Numbered from the stretch's first letter, positions 1 through 8,721 are shown. The stretch is DNA of 26,850 nt from an uncultured Ectothiorhodospiraceae bacterium (GCA_947259425.1 CAMYMO010000392.1:1-26850); one strand, 5' to 3'. Translations and numbers: made by a program. Notes: generated by a model not told the origin, from the letters alone.

Positions 1-285
1 GTGCGGGCCATCAAATACCATGTCGTATTTATTTTTTCGCATGTCCGCTGAATACGTTAACCAATTCCCTGGATGTTTGTACTCAATCTTTTTTCCCAGT
101 ACCTGGCTTAGATAGGCGGCAATAGGGCCATAGGTGTTTTGGCCTTTCTGGACGGTCTCTCGTGGCGGCGCGGTAAAAATAAGTGTATCTGCGGCCTGGG
201 CTTTAAGGATGGGCAGTGCGAGTAAAAGTAACCCAAAAGCTATTTTAGTTGATCTTGTCAGACAGTGCAGTCTATGCACATTCAT
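1..285 (-). CDS. PhnD-like periplasmic substrate-binding protein (partial, C-terminus off window)
   Basis: The first 95 residues of a secreted protein, cut by the left window edge. Reading the minus strand from the ATG at 285, residues 1-31 form a signal peptide (basic start, hydrophobic run around 16-27, cleavage near AQA|AD). The mature part begins DTLIFTAPPRE and continues with YGPIAAYLS, HPGNWLTYS and YDMVFDGPH. This pattern of an early phosphate-type ligand loop and a YD(M/I)VFDGPH strand is typical of the PhnD/phosphate-phosphonate ABC transporter binding-protein family, which delivers a small oxyanion or related ligand to an inner-membrane ABC transporter. The ATG is preceded by a strong ribosome binding site (GGGAGG, plus-strand 291-296) at a good distance. 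The true substrate cannot be told from this part, and transporter partners, if any, lie outside the window. Confidence 0.75.
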   Translation of the reverse strand, partial: MNVHRLHCLTRSTKIAFGLLLLALPILKAQAADTLIFTAPPRETVQKGQNTYGPIAAYLSQVLGKKIEYKHPGNWLTYSADMRKNKYDMVFDGPH

Positions 286-629
286 AGAAACCTCCCTATA
301 GTTAGTCTTGTTTCGTATTTCGAGTTAAGTATTATGCATACATCTTTTATGTCCATATAAATTTTAAGATCAATTCCGGTTTTGACAATTGTTTACATAA
401 TCGAATGATATATATTCAGTTTTTTTTATTTTTGGATAAAATTCGGTTAGCAGAATCAGGATTATTTATTCACTGGTGAGACAAAATCTGACCATTCACA
501 GCATTGGATCCGAAACCTCAGCATATAAATTCTGTTGATTTTGCTTACATTAAATTTATATAAGTAATCAATAATATCTAATCGGCAGGATTTTGTAGCA
601 AATCGCTTTGTAGTGAAACGACCGGGTTA
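286..629. other. Intergenic region upstream of the PhnD-like gene, AT-rich, no gene seen
   Basis: About 340 AT-rich bases between the end of bioA and the start of the PhnD-like gene, both on the minus strand. I see no open frame with a ribosome site and no convincing terminator after bioA. It should hold the promoter of the PhnD-like gene. On the minus strand there is a -10-like CATAAT (plus 331-336) and, further up, a -35-like TTGTCA (plus 383-388), but these are not correctly spaced with each other, so no promoter is called. Confidence 0.5.
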
Positions 630-1916
630 TTAGCTAAGCTGACTGATTGTTTCTGTGACGGCAAAAGTTAAAGTATTAAGATCTTCACGATTAATCACAT
701 AAGGCGGCATTAAATAAACTAATTTTCCGAAAGGCCGAACCCAGACACCAGCTTGAATAAACTGCTCGGTAATGGATTTCATTTCGACGGCTTGTTTAAG
801 TTCAACAACGCCAATCGCACCGAGCACACGGACATCGGCCACTTGAGAAAAGTTGGCACAACGGGCTAAACCTTCACGCAGTCCGCTTTCAATTTCAGCA
901 ATGTTTTGTTGCCAGTTTGATTCTAATAACAGGTTAATGCTGGCCAATGCCGCCGCGCAGGCCAGTGGGTTGCCCATGAAGGTAGGCCCATGCATAAATA
1001 CGCCTGGATCAGCCTGGCTGATGGTGTCGCTGACGTGTTGGGTTGTTAGGGTCGCCGCCAGGCTGAGATAACCTCCCGTCAGTGCCTTACCAAGACACAT
1101 GATATCCGGTATCACAGCCGCATGTTCGCAGGCAAAAAGGCGACCTGTACGACCGAATCCCGTGGCGATTTCATCAAGGATAAGCAGGAGATGATGTTGG
1201 TCACAGAGTTTTCTGACCTTCGCGAGATAGTCGGCCGAGTAAAACCACATGCCGCCGGCGCCCTGGACGATTGGTTCGAGGATGACCGCCGCCAGGGATT
1301 CATGATGTGTCTGTAAGGCCGCTTCAAAGGGAGCGATATCCTGCTCCGTACAGGGTTGGCCAAATCGGCAACGTGGTCGCTCAACAAAGACCTGTTTAGC
1401 TAATACGTTTGAAAACAGATTGTGCATGCCGGTCACCGGATCGCAAATTGACATCGCGCCCAAAGTATCGCCATGGTAGCCGCCCCGCAGACTCAGAAAT
1501 TGAGTACGTTGAGATTCTCGCTTAGCTTGCCAGTATTGCAGCGCCATTTTCATTGCGACTTCAACGGCGACCGACCCGGAATCAGAATAAAAAAGCGATT
1601 GCAGAGGCGCAGGGGTTAAATCGATCAATTTCTTGCCGAGTTCAACGGCAGATGGATGGGTCAAACCACCAAACATCACATGCGAAAATTTATCAATTTG
1701 TGTTTTTAGCGCCTGGTTCAGCTCCGGGTGATTGTAACCGTGAATAGCACTCCACCATGACGCCATTCCATCAATCAATTCACGGCCATCGGCTAGTGTC
1801 AATCGAACACCGTTTGCCGAGCTGACGGGGTAGACCGGATTGGGGGCCTGCATGGAGGTGTAGGGGTGCCAAAGGTGGGCTCGGTCAAATGCCAATAAAT
1901 CGTCAATATCCATCAT
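630..1916 (-). CDS. bioA: Adenosylmethionine-8-amino-7-oxononanoate aminotransferase (BioA)
   Basis: PLP enzyme of biotin synthesis that moves an amino group from S-adenosylmethionine to 7-keto-8-aminopelargonate, giving 7,8-diaminopelargonate in the cytoplasm. The 428 residues match the usual length. Visible BioA hallmarks are DRAHLWHPYTSM (11-22), ASWWSAIHGYNHP (52-64), the phosphate-binding SDSGSVAVEVAMKMA (111-125), GGYHGDTLGAMS (145-156), the cofactor aspartate in LDEIATGFGRTG (Asp248) and the Schiff-base lysine in CLGKALTGGY (Lys277). Two adjacent ATG codons (1916 and 1913) could start it; both have only a weak upstream GGA. It stands alone: bioB, F, C and D are not in the window, and I saw no BirA-type operator upstream. 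The next gene upstream, fusA, is divergent. Confidence 0.95.
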   Translation of the reverse strand: MMDIDDLLAFDRAHLWHPYTSMQAPNPVYPVSSANGVRLTLADGRELIDGMASWWSAIHGYNHPELNQALKTQIDKFSHVMFGGLTHPSAVELGKKLIDLTPAPLQSLFYSDSGSVAVEVAMKMALQYWQAKRESQRTQFLSLRGGYHGDTLGAMSICDPVTGMHNLFSNVLAKQVFVERPRCRFGQPCTEQDIAPFEAALQTHHESLAAVILEPIVQGAGGMWFYSADYLAKVRKLCDQHHLLLILDEIATGFGRTGRLFACEHAAVIPDIMCLGKALTGGYLSLAATLTTQHVSDTISQADPGVFMHGPTFMGNPLACAAALASINLLLESNWQQNIAEIESGLREGLARCANFSQVADVRVLGAIGVVELKQAVEMKSITEQFIQAGVWVRPFGKLVYLMPPYVINREDLNTLTFAVTETISQLS

Positions 1917-2162
1917 TTCATCGTAATCCAGCGGAGCGGTTTCGCGTAGAAATTAGGATAATTCGAGCATTTGCCACATTCTCGCCTGTTTTCCATTTAT
2001 CAGGCGGCCTTAATGAGTGTATATCTGAGCATTTAAAAGCATGTTGCATGGACCTATTATAACGTCAGGGCGGCTGATGGCGTAAATTAGTGCCGATTTC
2101 GAAGGCTTAGCCACAAATATCACGATTTTCGAGCCTGATCTCAACCGATTTCATCAATGTCA

Positions 2163-2192
2163 TGCACATTTCTTGTCGCTTTGGGCTATAAT
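2163..2192 (+). promoter_or_regulatory. Probable sigma70 promoter of the EF-G gene
   Basis: A perfect -10 hexamer TATAAT (2187-2192) with TGCACA (2163-2168, 4 of 6 consensus bases) 18 bases upstream. It is the best -10 in the 424-base gap between bioA and the EF-G gene and points toward the latter. It predicts an RNA start near 2199 and a leader of about 140 bases. Seen by eye, not tested. Confidence 0.55.
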
Positions 2193-2198
2193 GCGCCG

Positions 2199-2214
2199 CC
2201 GTCGTTTTCGACGG
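2199..2214 (+). promoter_or_regulatory. Stem-loop at the predicted 5' end of the EF-G mRNA
   Basis: CCGTCG, loop TTTT, CGACGG: a perfect six-base-pair hairpin that would lie at the very start of the transcript if the promoter call is right. There is no T-run after it, so it is not a terminator. A 5'-terminal stem can protect an mRNA from decay; that role here is inference. The remaining leader up to 2340 shows no riboswitch that I recognise. Confidence 0.4.
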
Positions 2215-2340
2215 ATATTGGCGTTCGCAAAAATTTCAGCGCCAGCACAATAGTCGTGGTCTTTGACCGCATATTTGACCTCCATTGGCACAGTTTAGCC
2301 GTATGGGATAACTGTTAACGATTAATAATAGAGTAACAAC

Positions 2341-4428
2341 ATGGCTGATTTAACTAAGTATAGAAACATAGGTATTTTCGCTCACGTAGATGCCGGTAAA
2401 ACCACGACTACGGAACGTATATTAAAACTGACGGGAAAGATTCATAAAACCGGTGAAGTACACGATGGCGAAGCCACCACTGACTTCATGGAACAGGAAG
2501 CCGAGCGGGGCATTACCATTCAATCAGCCGCGACTTCGTGTGTCTGGAATGATCATCGGATGAATATCATTGATACCCCGGGACACGTGGATTTCACCAT
2601 CGAAGTATATCGCTCATTGAAAGTGCTTGATGGCGGTGTTGGCGTATTTTGTGGTTCTGGCGGTGTTGAACCTCAGTCAGAAACCAACTGGCGTTATGCG
2701 AATGAATCAGAAGTCGCTCGAGTTATTTTTGTTAACAAAATGGATCGCATGGGTGCAGATTTTTATCGCGTGGTTGATCAGGTTGAAAACGTATTGGGTG
2801 CCAATCCGTTGGTCATGGTTCTGCCGATCGGTATCGAAGATGAGTTCAGCGGTGTAGTTGACCTGATGAGCATGAAAGCCTATATCTGGGATGACTCGGG
2901 TCTGCCTGAGAACTTCGAAGTAACTGAAATTCCAGAAGACATGAAAGCCAAGGCCGAAGAATATCGTGAGAAGATGATTGAAACGGCTGTCGAGCAAGAC
3001 GATGATCTGATGGAAGCTTACCTCGAGGGTGAAATGCCTTCGGAAGAAGATCTGAAACGTTGTATCCGTAAAGGTACGATTGCCCTGGATTTCTTCCCGA
3101 CTTATTGTGGTTCGGCGTTCAAGAACAAAGGTATTCAACTCGTGTTGGATGCGGTTGTTGATTATCTGCCAAACCCCACCGAAGTTAAGCCTCAGCCGGA
3201 AACCGATGAAGAAGGTAATGAGACGGGTGAATTTGCGATTGTTGATCCCGACAAACCATTACGTGCATTGGCGTTTAAAATTATGGATGACCGTTTTGGT
3301 GCCTTGACCTTTATTCGAATCTATTCGGGTAAATTGGCTAAAGGTACAACGGTACTCAATACCTTTACCGGTAAAACCGAGCGTATTGGTCGTATTGTCG
3401 AGATGCATGCGGATGAACGAATCGAACTCGATAGTGCCCAGGCGGGTGATATTGTTGCGGTGATCGGTATGAAGAACGTTCAAACCGGACATACGCTTTG
3501 TGATCCTGATAAACCAGCAACTTTAGAACCAATGGTCTTCCCCGAACCGGTTATCTCAATTGCCGTTTCGCCGAAAGATAAAGGTGCGGCTGAGAAAATG
3601 GGTATCGCGATTGGTAAGATGGTTGCCGAAGATCCTTCGTTCCGGGTTGAAACCGATGAAGACAGTGGCGAAACCATCCTTAAGGGTATGGGTGAGCTGC
3701 ACCTGGATATTAAGATCGACATCATGAAACGTACTCATGGCGTCGAAGTGGATGTCGGTGCACCACAAGTGGCTTATCGTGAAACCATTACCAAGAAGAT
3801 TGAAGATACCTATACCCATAAAAAACAATCAGGTGGTGCGGGTCAATTTGCGAAAATTGACTATATCGTTGAGCCGGGTGAACCCGGTAGTGGTTTTGAA
3901 TTCGAATCCAAGGTCACTGGTGGTAACGTACCTCGTGAATTCTGGCCTGCAGTTGAAAAAGGTTTTGTGAAGAGCATGGACAAAGGTGTGTTGGCCGGAT
4001 TTCCATGTTTAGATTTTAAAGTCACCTTATTTGATGGTAACTATCACCCGGTGGACTCATCGGCCGTTGCCTATGAACTGGCTGCTGCTGCGGCATATCG
4101 TCAATCCATGCCTAAGGCGGGTGCGCAGTTAATGGAACCGATCATGAAGGTCGATGTATTTACACCTGAAGATCACGTGGGTGATGTGATTGGTGACCTT
4201 AACCGTCGCCGTGGCATGATTCAGGGTCAGGAAGCAGGTACAACCGGTGTTCGCATTAAAGCCGAATGTCCACTGGCCGAGATGTTTGGCTACATCGGTG
4301 ACTTACGGACCATGACCTCAGGTCGTGGACAGTTCTCAATGGAATTCTCACATTATGCACCGTGTCCGAAAAATGTCGCGGAAGACGTGATCAAAGAAGT
4401 TAAAGAACGAGAAGAAAGTAAGAAGTAA
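2341..4428 (+). CDS. fusA: Elongation factor G, second type (EF-G 2)
   Basis: Translational GTPase that moves tRNAs and mRNA through the ribosome after peptide bond formation, or acts in ribosome recycling. Its 695 residues have the normal EF-G length and order: G1 AHVDAGKT (14-21), switch I ERGITI (55-60), G3 DTPGH (78-82), G4 NKMD (132-135), then domains II to V. The stretch CGSGGVEPQSETNWRYANE (104-122) and the C-terminal GYIGDLRTMTSGRGQFSMEF match the paralogue called EF-G 2 in Vibrio and Shewanella, not the EF-G of the str operon (which starts with a longer N-terminus and is flanked by rpsG and tuf). Here the gene has no rpsL, rpsG or tuf neighbour, so it is probably an extra copy. Ribosome site weak (GAG about 10 bases upstream). 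Which of the EF-G tasks it performs is unknown. Confidence 0.93.
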   Translation: MADLTKYRNIGIFAHVDAGKTTTTERILKLTGKIHKTGEVHDGEATTDFMEQEAERGITIQSAATSCVWNDHRMNIIDTPGHVDFTIEVYRSLKVLDGGVGVFCGSGGVEPQSETNWRYANESEVARVIFVNKMDRMGADFYRVVDQVENVLGANPLVMVLPIGIEDEFSGVVDLMSMKAYIWDDSGLPENFEVTEIPEDMKAKAEEYREKMIETAVEQDDDLMEAYLEGEMPSEEDLKRCIRKGTIALDFFPTYCGSAFKNKGIQLVLDAVVDYLPNPTEVKPQPETDEEGNETGEFAIVDPDKPLRALAFKIMDDRFGALTFIRIYSGKLAKGTTVLNTFTGKTERIGRIVEMHADERIELDSAQAGDIVAVIGMKNVQTGHTLCDPDKPATLEPMVFPEPVISIAVSPKDKGAAEKMGIAIGKMVAEDPSFRVETDEDSGETILKGMGELHLDIKIDIMKRTHGVEVDVGAPQVAYRETITKKIEDTYTHKKQSGGAGQFAKIDYIVEPGEPGSGFEFESKVTGGNVPREFWPAVEKGFVKSMDKGVLAGFPCLDFKVTLFDGNYHPVDSSAVAYELAAAAAYRQSMPKAGAQLMEPIMKVDVFTPEDHVGDVIGDLNRRRGMIQGQEAGTTGVRIKAECPLAEMFGYIGDLRTMTSGRGQFSMEFSHYAPCPKNVAEDVIKEVKEREESKK

Positions 4429-4497
4429 TCTTGTTCTATTTTGAATTCGTCGCTACGGCCTTCCATGGCCTCTCGCGACATAAGCACATCAATGTGC

Positions 4498-4525
4498 AAA
4501 AGGCCGGTTTACCGGCCTTTTTTTT
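4498..4525 (+). terminator. Rho-independent terminator after the EF-G gene
   Basis: Stem AAAAGGCCGG / CCGGCCTTTT with a four-base loop (TTTA, 4508-4511), followed by a T-run. The A-run on the left also makes it plausible as a terminator on the opposite strand. It lies 70 bases after the stop of the EF-G gene and isolates it from rluA. Confidence 0.9.
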
Positions 4526-4581
4526 CGAAATAATAATGTCATATATACAATACTAAAGAATTATTTTTAATATAAAAGAAT

Positions 4582-4614
4582 CCCTTCTCTCTCCGGGAGA
4601 AGGTTAGGATGAGG
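4582..4614. repeat. REP-like palindromic element
   Basis: CCTTCTC (4583-4589) and GAGAAGG (4597-4603) form a hairpin with CCGG in the loop, followed by TTAGGATGAGGG. The pattern resembles the short intergenic repeats of the form CCCTCTCCC...GGGAGAGGGTTAGGGTGAGGG that I know from many proteobacterial genomes. Only one copy is in this window, so its repeat nature is inferred. Confidence 0.5.
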
Positions 4615-4653
4615 GAATATTTCAATCATTTGAATTTGAGGTAATTCTAATTT

Positions 4654-5286
4654 ATGCAGGATATTGAACTCCTTTACCAGGATGAAACGCTACTGGTTTT
4701 GAATAAGCCAGGAGAATTATTGTCTGTGCCCGGTCGCGGCGAGGCACTGTTCGATAGCGTACAAACGCGTGTGCAAGCTGAATATCCTGACGCATTGATT
4801 GTCCATCGGCTTGATATGTCCACCTCCGGAATCATGATCATGGCGCGTGGAAAGGAGGCACAACGAAGCCTGAATAAGGCCTTTGAGCGGCGTGATGTAT
4901 ATAAAAAGTATATAGCCGTAGTCGAAGGCTTTGTTGAACCTGCAAACGGGGTGATTGATTTACCCTTGTTAACGGATTGGCCCAACCGACCTAAACAGAA
5001 AGTTGATTATATTCTTGGTAAACCCTCACTCACCGCCTATACGGTTTTGGCCTACAACGAGTCGCTAAATGCCACTCGCATAGAACTTAGACCTAAAACG
5101 GGACGTTCACACCAACTTCGGGTGCATATGATGGCACTGGGGCATACTATCTTAGGTGATAACCTCTATGCGGATCAGGCCGTATTGAATAAAGCGCCAA
5201 GATTGCAATTGCATGCCGAAGAAATTCAATTAAGACATCCTAAGACGGAACAAATGGTTAGTTTTAACTGTGAGGTTCCATTTTAA
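4654..5286 (+). CDS. rluA: Dual-specificity RNA pseudouridine synthase RluA
   Basis: Converts uridine to pseudouridine in RNA; RluA of E. coli acts on 23S rRNA position 746 and on position 32 of several tRNAs. The 210 residues agree with the family (about 219 in E. coli). Visible are the catalytic motif HRLDMSTSG (51-59, Asp54), the RluA-typical DWPNRPKQKV in the middle and GRSHQLRVHM near residue 150. There is no S4 RNA-binding domain, as expected for RluA and unlike RluC or RluD. The ATG at 4654 follows a GAGGT (4638-4642), a little far away. It is the first gene of a likely rluA-ppnN-DUF5062 group on the plus strand. Confidence 0.93.
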   Translation: MQDIELLYQDETLLVLNKPGELLSVPGRGEALFDSVQTRVQAEYPDALIVHRLDMSTSGIMIMARGKEAQRSLNKAFERRDVYKKYIAVVEGFVEPANGVIDLPLLTDWPNRPKQKVDYILGKPSLTAYTVLAYNESLNATRIELRPKTGRSHQLRVHMMALGHTILGDNLYADQAVLNKAPRLQLHAEEIQLRHPKTEQMVSFNCEVPF

Positions 5287-5371
5287 TGATTCCTTAACAA
5301 GACAACTCGAAAAGGCTGATATACAATTAAAAGCTGTTAAATATTTTTCACAAAAGGCTGAATAAGAACCC

Positions 5372-6742
5372 ATGAATTTTGATGTTGTCGATGCACTAAT
5401 CTCACCCTATGGTCATATGGAAATATTATCTCAGTCAGAGGTAAGTCGGCTACTCGATTCGAGCCAGGGGGGGTTATACCATCTATTCAGGAATTGTTCG
5501 CTGGCGGTGTTGAACAGTGGCAGTAACCTGGATGATGGTAAAGAGCTTTTAGAACGTTATAGTTCGTTTGACATTAAAGTGGTACAACAGGAACGCGGTA
5601 TTAAGCTGGAAGTGAAAGGGGCTCCCGCGAGTGCGTTTGTTGACGGTAAAATGATTCGTGGTATTAGCGAACATCTGTTTGCTGTACTGCGGGATGTTAT
5701 TTATGTCAGTGACAAAATTCATGGTAACCCCCATTTTGATCTAAACACATCGTATGGCATCACTAATGCGATCTTTCAAATACTTCGAAATGCAAATATT
5801 TTTATCCCGGGTATCGACCCACGCCTGGTGGTCTGTTGGGGCGGTCATTCAATAACACGTGAAGAATACGATTATACAAAAGTAGTCGGTTATCAAATGG
5901 GCTTGCGTGGTCTTGATATTTGTACCGGTTGCGGTCCGGGTGCAATGAAAGGCCCGATGAAAGGGGCGACGATTGGTCATGCTAAACAACGAATTCATGA
6001 TGGACAATACCTGGGTATTACCGAGCCAGGTATAATTGCTGCCGAGTCGCCCAATCCGATTGTTAATGATCTTGTGATTATGCCTGATATCGAAAAACGA
6101 CTAGAGGCCTTTGTGCGCACCGGGGACGGGGTAGTGGTCTTTCCAGGAGGGGCGGGTACCGCAGAAGAAATTTTATATTTGTTAGGAATTTTATCGCATC
6201 CGGATAATGCAGAAATTCCATTCCCATTAATTCTAACTGGACCTGCGAGTGCGCAAGCATATTTTAATGAAATCGATAAGTTTATTGAGATTACCCTTGG
6301 TAAAGACGTAAAAAAACGCTATACAATTATTATTGATGACCCTGAAGCGGCAGCTCAACTGATGTTTGACGGAGTACAGAAGGTTCGGGCCTTTCGTAAG
6401 CAAAACAATGACGCTTATTATTTTAATTGGTTATTGAAGATCGATACGGAATTTCAACAACCCTTTAATCCTACCCATGAAAATATGGCGAACCTGGAAT
6501 TGAGTCTGGATCAAGACAAACACCTTTTAGCAGCTAATTTACGCCGGCTGTTTTCAGGGGTTGTTGCCGGCAATGTGAAAGCAGATGGTATCCGGGCTAT
6601 TGAAGAGCATGGCAATTTTGAGATCCGGGGGGATGCTCGGCTTATGGAACCGATGGATTCACTACTTGCATCGTTTGTTTCATCACATCGTATGAAACTA
6701 CCAGGAACAGAATATAAGCCCTGTTATACCATTCGTAAATAA
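5372..6742 (+). CDS. ppnN: Pyrimidine/purine nucleotide 5'-monophosphate nucleosidase PpnN (YgdH)
   Basis: Cleaves nucleoside 5'-monophosphates to the free base and ribose 5-phosphate; the E. coli enzyme is stimulated by (p)ppGpp and adjusts purine pools under starvation. The 456 residues match E. coli PpnN (454) almost end to end by eye. Motifs are FRNCSLAVLNSGS (39-51), CWGGHSI (155-161), CTGCGPGAM (184-192), MPDIEKRLEAFVR (237-249) and the LOG-type phosphate-binding motif PGGAGTAEE (258-266). The C-terminal ENMANLELS and RMKLPGTEYKPCY also agree with the family. A start at 5372 fits the family N-terminus although the ribosome site (AAGG, about 14 bases away) is weak. It lies 85 bases after rluA and 35 before the next gene, so co-transcription is plausible. 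Confidence 0.95.
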   Translation: MNFDVVDALISPYGHMEILSQSEVSRLLDSSQGGLYHLFRNCSLAVLNSGSNLDDGKELLERYSSFDIKVVQQERGIKLEVKGAPASAFVDGKMIRGISEHLFAVLRDVIYVSDKIHGNPHFDLNTSYGITNAIFQILRNANIFIPGIDPRLVVCWGGHSITREEYDYTKVVGYQMGLRGLDICTGCGPGAMKGPMKGATIGHAKQRIHDGQYLGITEPGIIAAESPNPIVNDLVIMPDIEKRLEAFVRTGDGVVVFPGGAGTAEEILYLLGILSHPDNAEIPFPLILTGPASAQAYFNEIDKFIEITLGKDVKKRYTIIIDDPEAAAQLMFDGVQKVRAFRKQNNDAYYFNWLLKIDTEFQQPFNPTHENMANLELSLDQDKHLLAANLRRLFSGVVAGNVKADGIRAIEEHGNFEIRGDARLMEPMDSLLASFVSSHRMKLPGTEYKPCYTIRK

Positions 6743-6777
6743 TTGATCTATATAGGCAAGAATATGCGGAGGGAGCC

Positions 6778-7038
6778 ATGAAAAAATTAAAGAATGAAGC
6801 TGAATTAACCAAGCAAGCAATACTTGCCGCGATCAAGTATGCGGAAGAGCGCGGAGCGGTTGAATTTGAAGCGCATGACCAACAAAGTGAGAAAATACTG
6901 TATGTATATCGTTTGTTAGTTCACGATAAAAAAATCCAGCCTTTACCCGAAGATCAGGTCTCACAAAAAACCATGCGTCATAAGCTGGCAATTTGGTATT
7001 CTAAGTCTTTACCAAAAGACCATGCGCTATTAAAATAG
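6778..7038 (+). CDS. Small conserved protein, DUF5062-like
   Basis: An 86-residue cytoplasmic protein with no signal peptide or membrane segment. It has charged helical segments (KNEAELTKQAILAAIKYAEE at 4-23) and then YVYRLLVHDKKIQPLPEDQ and KLAIWYSKSLPKDHALL. The pattern fits the DUF5062 family of short gammaproteobacterial proteins as I remember it; no function is known to me. The start is well supported by GGAGGGA (6768-6774) just upstream of the ATG. It follows ppnN by 35 bases and may be its co-transcribed partner. The family name is from memory and should be checked. Confidence 0.7.
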   Translation: MKKLKNEAELTKQAILAAIKYAEERGAVEFEAHDQQSEKILYVYRLLVHDKKIQPLPEDQVSQKTMRHKLAIWYSKSLPKDHALLK

Positions 7039-7221
7039 CGTTTAGTTATAATGACGGATTATAAGGACGATTAAGGTATATAATATTTGCTAGAATATAG
7101 TTCGAATTAGGATGTTTATACTTTTTATCTTTATTCGAAACCATACTGTTATATAGAAAAATAGATATTATATTTTTTAGAGCGCTTAATATAGTATTAA
7201 TTATTGAAGGAAATATTAAAA

Positions 7222-7923
7222 ATGACAATTGGACAAACTCTTAAACACCTTAATCGTTCTTTACGTGTCCCATTCAACCGTAAAAGTGCTTTTGAAAAGT
7301 TAGCTGATTTTCATTCGCATCCATTTTCTATGGATAAATTGGTTGATTGGGCTATGAAATTTCCATCTTCTGGATATATGAAAGTAAGAAGCAGTCAGGT
7401 GCGTTCAGAAATCATGTCATTAGCAAAAGCTGTAGCAGAGATTAATCCAAGGAGGATTCTGGAAATAGGAACAGCAGAAGGCGGCACGTTGTTAATTTGG
7501 GCTAACCTTGCATCGGAAAAAGTGATTAGCTGTGATATTTTAGAACCAGGCGTTAAAAAGACTTTATATGAAGCATTCCCGCCACCGGCATCAAAATGCG
7601 TGGTAAAAAATCTAACCGGAGATTCACATACAAAAACATTCTTAGAAAAAGTAGAAACTGAGCTTGCCGGTGAAAAGGTGGATTTTTTATTTATTGACGG
7701 TGATCATACCGAAGTCGGTGTTGAAGCTGATTATAATGACTATCAGCATCTCGTTCGTTCTGGAGGGATCATTGCGTTTCACGATATTGTTGAAAAGCAG
7801 GCAATTCCAGAAAATCAGGTGTATTACTTTTGGAAACGTCTGAAGGATAAAGCAGACACTGAAGAGTTTATTAATGATTCTAAGCAAACAGGTTATGGTA
7901 TTGGTATTGTCAGAGTCCCTTAA
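7222..7923 (+). CDS. Class I SAM-dependent methyltransferase (Methyltransf_24-like)
   Basis: A 233-residue protein with a Rossmann methyltransferase core. Motif I is ILEIGTAEGGT (79-89), the acidic strand VISCDI is at 101-106, and FIDGDHTEVGVEADY (157-171) and GGIIAFHDIV (181-190) follow. The IDGDH and FHD pairs are typical of the group that includes Methyltransf_24, cephalosporin-hydroxylase-like and TylF-like proteins, in which these acidic and His residues can bind a metal. The substrate is unknown. I start it at the ATG at 7222 because GAAGGA (7206-7211) sits 10 bases upstream; a TTG 18 bases earlier overlaps that site. It is alone, after a very AT-rich gap (7039-7221), and its codons look more AT-rich than those of ppnN, which would fit acquisition by transfer. 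Confidence 0.85.
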   Translation: MTIGQTLKHLNRSLRVPFNRKSAFEKLADFHSHPFSMDKLVDWAMKFPSSGYMKVRSSQVRSEIMSLAKAVAEINPRRILEIGTAEGGTLLIWANLASEKVISCDILEPGVKKTLYEAFPPPASKCVVKNLTGDSHTKTFLEKVETELAGEKVDFLFIDGDHTEVGVEADYNDYQHLVRSGGIIAFHDIVEKQAIPENQVYYFWKRLKDKADTEEFINDSKQTGYGIGIVRVP

Positions 7924-8041
7924 ATTAAATGGCAATATCTTATAGGGTGAAAATCGATTGCAGGTAATTCATTTTGTCCATGTCGTATCAGACTAATAAT
8001 GGAACAAATAGTCAGTATTTAGCTTAAAAAAGTAAAATTTA

Positions 8042-8680
8042 GTGGTGTCCTTACCGATTTTATATTCGTTTCGCCGTTGCCCTTATGCAATTCGTGCACG
8101 GATGGCGATCCGCTACGCGGGAATTCAGGTAGAGTTACGCGAGGTCATACTGGCCGATAAACCAGTGTCGATGTTGGCAGCATCTGCAAAAGGAACTGTA
8201 CCAGTATTAATTTTAGCGGATGGCACGGTCATAGATGAAAGTCTCGATATTATTTCATGGGCTTTGCAGAAAAATGATCCAGAACATTGGCAGGTTGATT
8301 TTGATGATCAAATGGCCTGGCAACTAATAGAACAAAATGATGGCTCGTTTAAACAACATCTAGATCAGTATAAATACGCGGATCGTTTTCCCGAACATAC
8401 CATGCAAACCTATCGCGAGCAGGGGTGTGAATTCCTAAGCCGGCTTGAACATCAGTTAAGCCAGCATAAATACTTGCTGGGTGATCGATTAACTCAAGTT
8501 GATATTTCGATATTCCCATTTGTTCGTCAATTCGCATTTGTCGATAAGGATTGGTTTGATCAATCTGCGTTTCAAAATTTGTTGAAATGGTTAACTGATA
8601 TGCTGGCTTTGAAGCTATTTTCCAGTGTTATGGCAAAGTATCCACGTTGGCAAGCAGATACAGAGATACAGATTTTATAA
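8042..8680 (+). CDS. Glutathione S-transferase family protein
   Basis: A 212-residue soluble protein with an N-terminal thioredoxin-like GST fold and a helical C-terminal domain. The start LYSFRRCPYAIRARMAIRYA (7-26) carries a CPYA redox motif (Cys13), TVPVLILADGTVIDES (52-67) contains the cis-proline and the conserved glutamate/serine that bind glutathione, and DRLTQVDISIFPFVRQ is the C-terminal N-capping region. It may transfer or remove glutathione; the CPYA motif suggests a thiol-dependent (omega or glutaredoxin-like) type. It starts with GTG at 8042 (or GTG at 8045). No in-frame ATG lies upstream, and the first internal ATG (8102) would remove the active site. No clear ribosome site is visible. 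Confidence 0.82.
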   Translation: MVSLPILYSFRRCPYAIRARMAIRYAGIQVELREVILADKPVSMLAASAKGTVPVLILADGTVIDESLDIISWALQKNDPEHWQVDFDDQMAWQLIEQNDGSFKQHLDQYKYADRFPEHTMQTYREQGCEFLSRLEHQLSQHKYLLGDRLTQVDISIFPFVRQFAFVDKDWFDQSAFQNLLKWLTDMLALKLFSSVMAKYPRWQADTEIQIL

Positions 8681-8721
8681 ATAAAATCGAATGCTATGGC
8701 GATAAACTTCATACTTGATTC

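Noticed and set aside
382..416. TTGACA at 382-387 followed by AT-rich sequence on the plus strand, a promoter look-alike
   Set aside because: No -10 hexamer lies at 16-18 bases and no plus-strand gene follows; the genes on both sides are on the minus strand.
1917..2150. BirA operator (TTGTAAACC-type inverted repeat) upstream of bioA
   Set aside because: Not found by eye. A minus-strand TATAAT (plus 2056-2061) exists but its -35 is very weak, so no bioA promoter is called.
8672..8689. Hairpin GATTTTA-TAAA-TAAAATC at the end of the GST gene as a terminator
   Set aside because: The stem has only A-T pairs except one and no T-run follows.
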